DNA from: Pseudomonadota bacterium
Lineage (GTDB): Bacteria; Pseudomonadota; Gammaproteobacteria; Burkholderiales; Burkholderiaceae_D
NCBI GenBank assembly: GCA_018241865.1
Contig: JAFECY010000317.1
Location: 1-15,447 of the forward strand
Reading direction: 5' to 3'
Length of the DNA: 15,447 nt
Of the stretch, positions 8,784 to 15,447 are shown in pieces (positions within the stretch are counted from its first letter, which is position 1; every line of letters starts with the position of its first letter). Position numbers and translations under genes: made by a program. The notes beneath the pieces are model-generated. The model was not told the DNA's origin. It did no database searches and saw only the letters and a program-made list of their open reading frames with translations.

Positions 8784-9605
8784 TTAGTCTAGCGGGTGCA
8801 AATATTTCGGACATTTCACCTGCAATACCTTCCGATCGCTTAACCGCAGCGCCGTCAGTTTTCCACCCCAGATACATCCCGTATCCAGCCCGATCAATTT
8901 CGGTTCCAGTATCAATCCCCTTGCCGACCAGTGACCGAACACGATCGTCGTGTCGGCAGTCTGCCGCTCCGGCGCATCGAACCACGGCTGGTACCCCGGC
9001 AAATTGGCGCCGTGCGCTTCCTTGCTGGTCAATTCCATCGTGCCGTCCGGTGTGCAAAAGCGCAGGCGGGTCAGGGCATTGACGATGCAGCGGATGCGGT
9101 CGGCACCGGACAATCCATCGTCCCACTTTGCCGGAAAGTTGCCATACATCTGGCGCAGGAAATCGACCCAGTCCGGTCCGCGCAATACGGCTTCGACTTC
9201 GTGCGCCAGCGCCAGGGTTTGTTGCGTTGACCATTGCGGCAGCACGCCGGCGTGCACCATCAGGTAACCGTCTTCGACATGCGCCAGCGGCCGCTGGCGC
9301 AGCCAGTCGAGCCATTCGTCGCGGTCAGGCGACTGCAGGATGTCATCGAGCGTATCTGATTCATGAGCGCGGCGGATGCCGTTGGCCACTGCCAGCAGGT
9401 GCAGGTCGTGATTGCCGAGCAGAGCGATCGCCTTGTCGCCCAGGCTGCGGATGGTGCGTAGCGTTTCCAGCGATTGCGGACCGCGGTTGACCAGGTCGCC
9501 GACGAAGATCAGACGCGGGTCGGGCGTTTCGGCGTGGATGCGTTCCAGCAGCGCCATCAGGCTGGCGTGGCAGCCTTGCACATCGCCGATGGCGTAAGTA
9601 GTCAT
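8784..9605 (-). CDS. apaH: Symmetrical bis(5'-nucleosyl)-tetraphosphatase (Ap4A hydrolase)
   Basis: Hydrolyses diadenosine tetraphosphate to two ADP, and in E. coli also removes Np4 caps from RNA. The 273-residue length is normal for ApaH. It carries the metallophosphatase motifs in order: GDVQG at 7-11 (H13 two residues on), GDLVNRGP at 36-43, GNHD at 64-67, [10 protein letters not shown] in the middle and FGHWSARG with [17 protein letters not shown] near the end. The start was set at [11 protein letters not shown], as in other ApaH proteins; the frame stays open upstream into trhO but those residues do not look like ApaH. trhO ends 11 nt upstream on the same strand, so apaH is probably the second gene of a trhO-apaH transcript. 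Confidence 0.96.
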   Translation of the reverse strand: MTTYAIGDVQGCHASLMALLERIHAETPDPRLIFVGDLVNRGPQSLETLRTIRSLGDKAIALLGNHDLHLLAVANGIRRAHESDTLDDILQSPDRDEWLDWLRQRPLAHVEDGYLMVHAGVLPQWSTQQTLALAHEVEAVLRGPDWVDFLRQMYGNFPAKWDDGLSGADRIRCIVNALTRLRFCTPDGTMELTSKEAHGANLPGYQPWFDAPERQTADTTIVFGHWSARGLILEPKLIGLDTGCIWGGKLTALRLSDRKVLQVKCPKYLHPLD

Positions 9606-9616
9606 GGCTTGGGTGT

Positions 9617-10453
9617 TCAGTCGGCGGCGCAATACGGGCAGACCATCGGTGCATCCGGCGGCAATTGCTCGTGCGGCTTGACCACGGCATCGCAAGTCTT
9701 GCAGCGCAGATCGCCGGACGGTTCGAGCCCGGGTGTCAGCGAAGTGCGCTGGTCGAACACGAAGCAGTCGCCGTGATAGTGCGCGCCGCCGACTTCCTCG
9801 AAATATTTCAGGATGCCGCCTTCAAGCTGATAGACGCTATCGTAGCCGATGTTCTGCATGTGGATCGCCGCTTTTTCACAGCGGATGCCGCCGGTGCAGA
9901 AGGTCACCACGGTCTTGCCGGCCAATTCATCCTTGTGCGCGGCGACCACGGCCGGAAAATCGCTGAATTTCTCGATGCGGTAATCGAGCGTGTCGTCGAA
10001 GGTGCCGACATCGACTTCAAAGGCATTGCGGGTATCCATCATCACCACCGGCTTGCCGGCGTCGTCGTGGCCTTCATCGAGCCAGCGTTTCAGCGTTTGC
10101 GCATCAACTGCCGGCGCGCGACCTTTTTCCGGTTGGATCAGCGGCATCTTCATGGTGATGATTTCGCGCTTCAACTTGACCAGCATGCGCTTGAATGGCT
10201 GGTCGTCGGACAGGCTTTCCTTGACTTCGATATCGGCAAAGCGCGCATCGCTGCGCAGCCAGGCCAGGAAACGGTCGATGGATGCGCGCACGCCGGCCAG
10301 GAACAGGTTGATTCCTTCCGGGGTGAGCAGGATGGTGCCCTTCAAGTTCAGTTCGTGGCAGACGGTCTGGAACTGCAAACGTTTTTCTGTCGTGTCATCG
10401 AAGCTGATGAATTTGTAGGCAGCGATGTTGACGATGGGCGTGGTGGTGGACAT
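9617..10453 (-). CDS. trhO: tRNA uridine(34) hydroxylase, rhodanese family (TrhO/YceA)
   Basis: TrhO uses oxygen to hydroxylate U34 of certain tRNAs to ho5U, the precursor of cmo5U/mcmo5U wobble bases. The N-terminal domain shows [16 protein letters not shown] and LVKLKREI. The rhodanese domain shows [13 protein letters not shown] and the active-site loop [11 protein letters not shown] with C186 and C192. The C-terminal part has [12 protein letters not shown], then two CxxC pairs (CKTC and CPYC) that probably bind zinc. The 278-residue length is shorter than E. coli YceA (350). The start at 10453 ([10 protein letters not shown]) fits a promoter whose -10 box overlaps the alternative ATG at 10486. 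The frame stays open upstream through repeat B to 10942, but that extension is repeat DNA and antisense dnaE and should not be annotated. Confidence 0.93.
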   Translation of the reverse strand: MSTTTPIVNIAAYKFISFDDTTEKRLQFQTVCHELNLKGTILLTPEGINLFLAGVRASIDRFLAWLRSDARFADIEVKESLSDDQPFKRMLVKLKREIITMKMPLIQPEKGRAPAVDAQTLKRWLDEGHDDAGKPVVMMDTRNAFEVDVGTFDDTLDYRIEKFSDFPAVVAAHKDELAGKTVVTFCTGGIRCEKAAIHMQNIGYDSVYQLEGGILKYFEEVGGAHYHGDCFVFDQRTSLTPGLEPSGDLRCKTCDAVVKPHEQLPPDAPMVCPYCAAD

Positions 10454-10484
10454 GGGGGAAACGCTAAGGCATTGATTGGATGCC

Positions 10485-10490
10485 ATTATA
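10485..10490 (-). promoter_or_regulatory. Putative -10 box of the trhO-apaH promoter
   Basis: On the minus strand TATAAT, a perfect sigma70 -10 hexamer, reads from 10490 to 10485. Transcription would start near 10478, about 25 nt before ATG 10453. No good -35 box is seen 17 nt upstream (TGCATT-like). The hexamer overlaps the alternative ATG at 10486, which argues against that start. Repeat B begins 29 nt beyond the -10 box. Confidence 0.5.
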
Positions 10491-10518
10491 AACTTTGGGG
10501 GAGGGGGAATGCATTTGC

Positions 10519-10695
10519 ACCACGGCGACACGGCGGGCACGGCGGAAAGCCCTAGGATTCCCTCCCCTTCAAGGGGAGGGCAGGGTGGGGATGGGGTAAT
10601 GTCTGTGTTGAACCCATCCCCATCCCACCCTTCCCCTTGAAGGGGAAGGAGCCAAAGTGACAGGTTTTTCGCCGTGCCCGCCGTGTCGCCGTGGT
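10519..10695 (+). repeat. Composite palindromic repeat element B (outer + inner modules)
   Basis: The outer arms at 10519-10546 and 10668-10695 match as inverted copies at 27 of 28 positions; each has three CACGGCG heptamers with spacers of 1 and 2 nt. Nested inside is the inner module (10560-10649): arms 10560-10597 and 10612-10649, each starting or ending in a self-palindrome of the CCCCTTCAAGGGG type. The element fills most of the 334-nt gene-free stretch (10454-10787) between the divergent trhO and dnaE; the rest of that stretch holds the two promoters. A T5 run (10699-10703) follows the right arm, as in A and D. Confidence 0.93.
10560..10649 (+). repeat. Inner G/C-run palindrome of element B
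   Basis: The left arm holds the 21-nt palindrome CCCTCCCCTTCAAGGGGAGG(G), followed by G-runs up to 10597. The right arm begins with CCCATCCCCATCCC and ends in CCTTCCCCTTGAAGGGGAAG(G). The two arms pair with each other over about 38 nt. This inner module alone, without the outer arms, is what sits inside dnaE at 13254-13341. Confidence 0.88.
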
Positions 10696-10775
10696 TCATT
10701 TTTAAGCACGCAAAACGCAGCCATGACAAGTATTTTTTGCGCCATTTTTGCCGGCTTTGGCAATCGCCAGCGGGG

Positions 10776-10781
10776 TAAAAT
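10776..10781 (+). promoter_or_regulatory. Putative -10 box of dnaE, close to the start codon
   Basis: GGGGTAAAATACGCAG contains TAAAAT at 10776-10781, only 6 nt before ATG 10788. The expected transcription start (about 7 nt after the box) would fall on or next to the A of ATG, giving a leaderless or nearly leaderless mRNA. No Shine-Dalgarno sequence is visible. The -35 box is unclear: TTGGCA at 10757-10762 is too close and TTGCCG at 10748-10753 is too far. Confidence 0.4.
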
Positions 10782-10787
10782 ACGCAG

Positions 10788-13700
10788 ATGACTTCCCCGC
10801 AGTTCATCCACCTCCGCCTGCACACCGAATACTCGATCGCCGATGGTCTGGTGCGCATCGATGATGTCGTTTCGGCAGCAAAAGAAAACCAGCAGCCGGC
10901 GCTCGCCATTACCGACTTGGCCAACCTGTTCGGCATGGTCAAGTTCTACAAGGCGGCGCGCGGCAAGGGCATCAAGCCGATTGTTGGCTGCGATGTCTGG
11001 ATCAGCAATGACGACGACCGCGACAAGCCTGCGCGCCTGCTGTTGCTGGCGAAGAATCGCGCCGGCTATTTGCAGTTATGCGAGTTGTTGTCGCAAGCCT
11101 GGCTATCCAACCTCTATCGCGGCCGCGCCGAACTGCGCGCCGAGTGGCTGGCGGCATTGCAGCCGGGCGGTCTGATCGCACTGTCCGGTGCCCATTTCGG
11201 CGACATCGGCATGGCGATCGACAATGGCAACACGGTCGCTGCCGAGCGTGCCGCCAAGCGCTGGAGTGAAATCTTCCCCGGCCATTTCTATGTCGAGGTG
11301 CAGCGCGCTGGCCAACTCAATATGGAACAGCAGGTGCGGCAATCGACCGTGCTGGCGGCCAAGCTGGGTTTGCCGGTGGTGGCGACGCATCCGGTGCAAT
11401 TCCTGACGCCGGAAGAATTCACCGCGCACGAAGCGCGCACCTGTATCGCCGAAGGTGAAATTCTGGCCAACACGCGCCGGGTGAAACGCTTCAACGACCA
11501 GCAGTATTTCAAGACGCAGGAAGAAATGGCGACATTGTTCGCCGACATGCCGGCAGCGATGCAGAACACGCTGGAGATTGCCAAACGCTGCAACCTGACG
11601 CTGGAACTCGGCAAGCCGCAGCTGCCGAATTTCCCGACGCCGGGCATGACCATTGATGAATACCTGGTCAAGCAATCGCAGATCGGCCTGGTGGAACGTC
11701 TGGTGCAGCTGTATCCCGATGTGGACAAGCGCGAAGCGGTGCGCCCGAAATACGAAGCGCGGCTGAAGTTCGAAACCGACACCATCATCAAGATGGGCTT
11801 CCCCGGCTACTTCCTGATCGTGGCCGACTTTATCCAGTGGGGCAAGAACAATGGCGTGCCGGTCGGGCCGGGCCGCGGCTCCGGCGCAGGTTCCTTGGTT
11901 GCGTATGCATTGAAGATCACCGACCTCGACCCGCTCGAATACAACCTGCTGTTCGAGCGTTTCCTGAACCCCGAGCGCGTATCGATGCCCGACTTCGATA
12001 TCGACTTTTGCCAGGAAAACCGCGACCGCGTGATCCAGTACGTGAAGGAACGCTACGGCCGCGAAGCGGTGTCGCAGATCGCCACCTTCGGCACCATGGC
12101 GGCCAAGGGCGCGGTACGCGACGTCGGCCGCGTGCTCGACATGAGCTATAACTTTTGCGACGGCATTTCCAAGCTGATCCCGTTCAAGCCGGGCAAGCTG
12201 GTGACGATTGCCGGCGCCATCGAGGAAGAACCGCTTTTGAAAGAGCGGATGGAGAATGAAGAAGAGGTCAAGCAATTGCTCGACCTCGCGCAGCAAGTCG
12301 AAGGCATCGCCCGCAACATCGGCATGCATGCCGGCGGCGTGCTGATCGCGCCAGGCAAGCTGACCGATTTCTGCCCGCTGTACACGCAAGGCGGTGACGC
12401 CGGCGTGGTGTCGCAATACGACAAGGATGACGTCGAAGCGGTTGGCTTGGTGAAGTTCGACTTTCTGGGCCTGACCACGCTGACCATCCTCGACCGCGCG
12501 GTGCGCTACATCAAACAGCTTGATCCGACGATGGCAGCCTTCTCGCTGGAGACATTGCCGCTCAATGACCGGCCATCCTACGAGTTGCTGACCAAGGCCA
12601 AAACGGTCGCCGTGTTCCAGCTTGAAAGCCGCGGCATGCAAGGCATGCTGAAGGATGCGCGGCCCGACCGTTTCGAGGACATCATCGCGCTGGTGGCGCT
12701 GTATCGTCCGGGCCCGATGGACTTGATTCCCGATTTCTGCCGCCGCAAGCATGGCGAACGGTTTGAATATCCTGACCCGCGCACCGAAGGCATCCTGTCC
12801 GAAACCTACGGCATCATGGTGTATCAAGAACAGGTGATGCAGATGGCGCAGGTGATCGGCGGTTACTCGCTCGGCGGCGCGGACTTGTTGCGGCGGGCGA
12901 TGGGCAAGAAAAAGGCCGAGGAAATGGCGGAGCATCGCCAGATTTTCCGCACCGGCGCGGCGAAGAATGGCTTGTCGGAGCAGAAGGCCGACGAGATTTT
13001 CGACTTGATGGAAAAATTCGCCGGCTACGGCTTCAACAAGTCGCACGCCGCCGCCTACGCACTGCTGTCGTATCACACCGCTTATCTCAAGGCGCACCAT
13101 CCGGCTGCGTTCATGGCCGCCAACATGTCGCTGGCGATGGACGATACCGACAAGATCAAGATACTGGTCGAGGATGCGGTCGATGTGTGCGGACTGACTT
13201 TGCTGCCGCCGGATATCAACCAATCCGATTACCGCTTCATCCCGGTATTCGACTCCTCCCCCTTCAAGGGGGAGGCAGGGAGGGGGATGGGGGGTGAGAC
13301 CCATCCCCACCCCAACCCTCCCCTTGAAGGGGAGGGAGGGAAATCGAAGTCAGCGAAATTCATCCGTTACGGCCTCGGCGCGGTCAAAGGCTCCGGCCAG
13401 AACGCCATCGAAGCCATCGTCGCGGCGCGCCAGTCGGGGCCGTTCACCGACCTGTTCGATTTCGCCAAACGGGTGGACAAGCGTCAGATCAACCGGCGCA
13501 CCATCGAGTCCTTGATCCGTGCCGGCGCTTTCGATTGTTTCGGCGTCGATCGCGCAGTGCTGCTGGCTTCGGTAGGGTTGGCGCTGGAAGGCGCGGAGCA
13601 GGCGGAAGCCTCTGCGAATCAGGTCAGCTTGTTCGGCGGCGACGACAGCGACATGGCGCGGCCGCCCGAGTATGTGAAGGAAACCCCGTGGAGCGAGAAG

Positions 13701-14321
13701 CAGCGCTTGGCGGAAGAAAAGGCGGCGCTCGGCTTTTACCTGTCCGGCCACTTGTTCCATGCCTATGCGTCCGAGGCGCGCAAATTCGCGCGCAGCAAAT
13801 TATCCGAGCTGCAGCCTTCGCGCGAGCCGCGCATCATCGCCGGCGTGATTTCCGCAGTGCGCACGCAAATGACCCAGCGCGGCAAGATGGTGATCGTCAC
13901 GCTGGATGATGCTAGCGCCACGGTCGATGTCACCATCTACAACGAGTTGTATGACCCCAACCGCCGCCTGTTCAAGGAAGACGAATTCTTAGCGGTGCAG
14001 GGCAAGGTGTCGGAAGACCGCTTCTCCGGCGGCTTGCGCATCACGGCCGACAAGGTGATGGATATCGCCACCGCGCGCGCCCTGTATGGCAAGGGTTTGC
14101 GGCTGGCGATGAATGGCAAGGCCGATGCCAAGAAGTTGCGCGAATTGATCGCGCCCTACCAGCAAGTTGATGCCGCTTGCCCGATCATCCTGCAATACAC
14201 CAAGAATGGCGCGGTCGGCGACATCCGTCTGTCGGACGAATGGAAAGTGCGCGCCGACGATGCGCTGCACATGAAGCTGTGTGAATGGCTGCAGGCGGAG
14301 AATGTCCGCTTTGAGTACTGA
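10788..14321 (+). CDS. dnaE: DNA polymerase III alpha subunit, with an in-frame palindromic insert
   Basis: Catalytic subunit of the chromosomal replicase; 1177 residues against 1160 in E. coli. The N-terminal PHP domain starts [10 protein letters not shown]10 stands where active PHP domains have the first histidine of HxH, as in E. coli, so proofreading is expected from DnaQ. The polymerase core has [14 protein letters not shown] near 360 and catalytic aspartates D402 and D404 (PDFDIDF) and D558 (KFDFLGL). [13 protein letters not shown] and [13 protein letters not shown] follow. A clamp-binding QVSLF lies at 945-949, and an OB fold spans about 1014-1080. Residues 823-851 come from repeat element C: E. 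coli has a short hairpin turn between LPPDIN..Y.F and YG.GA.KG, and here about 29 residues are added. Without them the length is about 1148. The start matches E. coli DnaE closely. Confidence 0.98.
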   Translation: MTSPQFIHLRLHTEYSIADGLVRIDDVVSAAKENQQPALAITDLANLFGMVKFYKAARGKGIKPIVGCDVWISNDDDRDKPARLLLLAKNRAGYLQLCELLSQAWLSNLYRGRAELRAEWLAALQPGGLIALSGAHFGDIGMAIDNGNTVAAERAAKRWSEIFPGHFYVEVQRAGQLNMEQQVRQSTVLAAKLGLPVVATHPVQFLTPEEFTAHEARTCIAEGEILANTRRVKRFNDQQYFKTQEEMATLFADMPAAMQNTLEIAKRCNLTLELGKPQLPNFPTPGMTIDEYLVKQSQIGLVERLVQLYPDVDKREAVRPKYEARLKFETDTIIKMGFPGYFLIVADFIQWGKNNGVPVGPGRGSGAGSLVAYALKITDLDPLEYNLLFERFLNPERVSMPDFDIDFCQENRDRVIQYVKERYGREAVSQIATFGTMAAKGAVRDVGRVLDMSYNFCDGISKLIPFKPGKLVTIAGAIEEEPLLKERMENEEEVKQLLDLAQQVEGIARNIGMHAGGVLIAPGKLTDFCPLYTQGGDAGVVSQYDKDDVEAVGLVKFDFLGLTTLTILDRAVRYIKQLDPTMAAFSLETLPLNDRPSYELLTKAKTVAVFQLESRGMQGMLKDARPDRFEDIIALVALYRPGPMDLIPDFCRRKHGERFEYPDPRTEGILSETYGIMVYQEQVMQMAQVIGGYSLGGADLLRRAMGKKKAEEMAEHRQIFRTGAAKNGLSEQKADEIFDLMEKFAGYGFNKSHAAAYALLSYHTAYLKAHHPAAFMAANMSLAMDDTDKIKILVEDAVDVCGLTLLPPDINQSDYRFIPVFDSSPFKGEAGRGMGGETHPHPNPPLEGEGGKSKSAKFIRYGLGAVKGSGQNAIEAIVAARQSGPFTDLFDFAKRVDKRQINRRTIESLIRAGAFDCFGVDRAVLLASVGLALEGAEQAEASANQVSLFGGDDSDMARPPEYVKETPWSEKQRLAEEKAALGFYLSGHLFHAYASEARKFARSKLSELQPSREPRIIAGVISAVRTQMTQRGKMVIVTLDDASATVDVTIYNELYDPNRRLFKEDEFLAVQGKVSEDRFSGGLRITADKVMDIATARALYGKGLRLAMNGKADAKKLRELIAPYQQVDAACPIILQYTKNGAVGDIRLSDEWKVRADDALHMKLCEWLQAENVRFEY
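13254..13341 (+). repeat. Palindromic repeat element C (inner module), inside dnaE
   Basis: Two near-perfect 21-nt palindromes, 13255-13275 (CCTCCCCCTTCAAGGGGGAG plus G) and 13316-13336 (CCCTCCCCTTGAAGGGGAGG plus G), flank G-run and C-run arms that pair with each other around a short loop near 13295-13303. The same module is inside elements B and D. It is read in the dnaE frame as [15 protein letters not shown], then [14 protein letters not shown], with no stop. The CACGGCG outer arms are absent. Confidence 0.92.
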
Positions 14322-14322
14322 C

Positions 14323-15102
14323 ATGTCCGCGCCCGCATCCGGGACGCAGCCCCTGTCGCTGAGCGTCATCATCATCACCCGCAACGAAGCGCTGAATCTC
14401 GGCGATTGCTTGGTCTCGCTGGCCGGTATCGCCAGCGAGATCGTGGTGGTCGATAGCGGCAGCAGCGACGACACGCTCGCCATCGCCCGCGCCGCCGGTG
14501 CGAAAGTGATAGCGACGGCCGACTGGCCCGGTTTCGGCCCGCAAAAAAATGTCGCGCTGGCTGCCGCGACGTGCGCATGGGTGTTGTCGCTGGATGCCGA
14601 CGAACGCCTGACCGACGCCTTGCGCGCCGAGATCCGAGCCGCAGTGCAGTCGCCTTCTTTCGATGCTTACGATATGCCGCGCCTGTCCTATTTCTGCGGC
14701 AAACCGGTACGGCATTGCGGCTGGTATCCAGATCGGATTGTGCGGCTGGTTCGGCGCGGTACCGCAAGATTTTCCGACGCGCTGGTGCATGAAAGTCTGA
14801 TTCCGCAAGGGACGGCAGGCAGGCTGACTTCACCGCTGTTGCACTACAGCTATCGCAGCATGGACGACGTGCGACGCAAGATCGACAGTTATTCGCAAGC
14901 CGGGGCGCAACAACTGCATGCGCGCGGCAAGCGCAGCAGCCAATTGCAGGCGTTGCTGCATGGCGGCTGGGCGTTTCTGCGTACTTATTTGTTTAAGCTG
15001 GGCGTGCTGGATGGGGCGACGGGGTATCGCATTGCTTGTATGAATATGCGGGCCAGTTATCTCAAGTATGCGAGGTTGTTGGAAATGCGGAAAACGGATT
15101 GA
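14323..15102 (+). CDS. Family 2 glycosyltransferase, WaaE/KdtX-like (LPS core)
   Basis: A 259-residue GT-A fold glycosyltransferase. The sequence opens with LSVIIITRNEALNL, then VVVDSGSSDDT at 41-51, the metal/sugar-nucleotide motif SLDADERL at 89-96, and CGWYPDRIVRLVRRG with LVHESL in the acceptor half. These, and the end FLRTYLFKLGVLDGATGY, match the WaaE/KdtX group that adds a beta-1,4-glucose to the first heptose of the lipopolysaccharide inner core; the exact sugar and acceptor are inferred. ATG 14323 was chosen because it follows the dnaE stop by one base and leaves a normal N-terminus; an earlier ATG at 14281 lies inside dnaE. The TGA stop (15100-15102) abuts the first base of repeat D. 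Confidence 0.88.
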   Translation: MSAPASGTQPLSLSVIIITRNEALNLGDCLVSLAGIASEIVVVDSGSSDDTLAIARAAGAKVIATADWPGFGPQKNVALAAATCAWVLSLDADERLTDALRAEIRAAVQSPSFDAYDMPRLSYFCGKPVRHCGWYPDRIVRLVRRGTARFSDALVHESLIPQGTAGRLTSPLLHYSYRSMDDVRRKIDSYSQAGAQQLHARGKRSSQLQALLHGGWAFLRTYLFKLGVLDGATGYRIACMNMRASYLKYARLLEMRKTD

Positions 15103-15357
15103 ACCACGGCGACACGGCGGGCACGGCGAAAAGCTTTTGAAGTCCCCTCCCTTTCAAGGGGAGGGTTAGGGGCGTAGCAGGGAATTCTGGCGGCATGCCG
15201 CCAGCCTGCGTAGCGGTATCCGCTTGCAAGCGGATACGCGCCCTGCAAGGGGGGATGGGTTTCGTCGAGATATAACCCCATCCCCATCCCATCCTTCCCC
15301 TTGAAGGGGAAGGAGCGCGTTCAAGGGTTTCGCCGTGCTCGCCGTGTCGCCGTGGTT
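15102..15357 (+). repeat. Composite palindromic repeat element D (three nested modules)
   Basis: Outer arms 15102-15130 and 15329-15357 match as inverted copies at 28 of 29 positions, each with three CACGGCG heptamers. The inner module has a left palindrome near 15144-15165 and a right arm at 15277-15311, with the CCCCTTGAAGGGG core. The left inner arm is interrupted at about 15173-15248 by a further palindromic segment. A T5 run (15363-15367) follows the right arm. The element accounts for almost all of the DNA between the glycosyltransferase and the window end; open frames within it are repeat translations. Confidence 0.93.
15173..15248 (+). repeat. Third-level palindromic insert within element D
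   Basis: It contains two perfect palindromes, CTGGCGGCATGCCGCCAG at 15187-15204 and a 22-nt one at 15216-15237 with core CCGCTTGCAAGCGG, bounded by GCAGGG (15177-15182) and its complement CCCTGC (15241-15246). It lies between the GAGGGTTAGGGG and GGATGGGT parts of the inner left arm, which are continuous in elements B and C. No similar segment is seen elsewhere in the window. Confidence 0.75.
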
Positions 15358-15411
15358 AATAGTTTTTCTGTAATCCAATTAAAAAAACTTCCGCTTTACC
15401 GTACTACGACA

Positions 15412-15447
15412 ATGCGCCCAACGCGCCGCGCCGCTGTTAGTATCCGC
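15412..15447 (+). CDS. Possible start of a downstream gene (partial)
   Basis: From ATG 15412 the frame MRPTRRAAVSIR is open to the window edge, 12 codons only. It follows an AT-rich stretch (15358-15400) that could hold a promoter, but no ribosome site is visible. Too short to assign a product; it may be chance. Confidence 0.2.
   Translation, partial: MRPTRRAAVSIR

Noticed and set aside
8779..8795. Hairpin CCGCT-loop-AGCGG as a terminator between the hypothetical gene and apaH
   Set aside because: Only 5 pairs and no T run on the expected side, and it overlaps the apaH stop; too weak to call.
10454..10942. N-terminal extension of trhO through repeat B into antisense dnaE
   Set aside because: TrhO proteins begin near [10 protein letters not shown]; the extension translates the repeat and the reverse of dnaE, and the TATAAT box lies inside it.
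11103..13310. A 735-codon open frame on the minus strand opposite dnaE
   Set aside because: It is antisense to a certain dnaE, its product is rich in H, R, Q and V as expected from the reverse of GC-rich codons, and it starts inside repeat element C. No family motif is visible.
13249..13347. TCGA on both sides of element C as a target-site duplication
   Set aside because: With a 4-nt duplication the net insertion would be 95 nt, which would break the dnaE frame; the two TCGA copies are better explained by chance.
4463..15357. CACGGCG arrays as a CRISPR
   Set aside because: Heptamers are separated by only 1-2 nt, occur three per arm in inverted pairs, and there are no spacers or cas genes.
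15057..15378. Three short minus-strand open frames at the right end
   Set aside because: They are translations of repeat D in different frames, giving the same [15 protein letters not shown] peptides as repeat B.

Overview
The window is a GC-rich, densely coded piece of a bacterial chromosome. The protein set points to a betaproteobacterium of the order Burkholderiales, probably Oxalobacteraceae (Herbaspirillum/Herminiimonas/Janthinobacterium-like). The grounds are the run pgk - pyk - class II 'Calvin-type' fba - purC - purE - purK, the yeast-length PurC and the overall codon bias. This placement is inference; no marker RNA gene is present.

Layout. 1-571: end of azlC and all of azlD (branched-chain amino-acid exporter), ATGA-overlapped. 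648-4457: lower glycolysis/gluconeogenesis genes pgk, pyk and fba. 4458-4586: a spacer filled by a palindromic repeat (element A). 4587-8254: three de novo purine genes (purC, purE, purK) followed by a Sua5/TsaC-type threonylcarbamoyl-AMP synthase, all on + and tightly spaced. 8393-8776: a small AT-richer gene for a probable exported PepSY-like protein. 8784-10453, minus strand: apaH and trhO, transcribed as trhO-apaH. 10454-10787: divergent promoter region holding composite repeat B. 10788-14321: dnaE, the replicative DNA polymerase alpha subunit. 14323-15102: a WaaE/KdtX-like LPS-core glycosyltransferase. 15102-15357: composite repeat D. 15358-15447: short tail, perhaps the start of another gene.

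Most genes are housekeeping. pgk, pyk and fba serve triose/hexose-phosphate flux. purC, purE and purK catalyse consecutive steps (AIR to N5-CAIR to CAIR to SAICAR). tsaC and trhO both modify tRNA anticodon-loop positions. apaH removes Ap4A. dnaE copies the chromosome.

The unusual content is a family of nested palindromic repeats present four times (A, B, C, D). There are two separable modules: an outer hairpin whose arms are three CACGGCG heptamers spaced 1-2 nt apart, and an inner hairpin built of CCCCTTCAAGGGG-type palindromes and G-rich/C-rich arms. A is outer only, B is outer plus inner, and D is outer plus inner plus a third palindromic insert that splits the inner arm. C is inner only and lies in frame inside dnaE, adding about 29 residues to the polymerase. 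This resembles the logic of the Rickettsia palindromic elements that insert into proteins, and is the best candidate here for something not well described.
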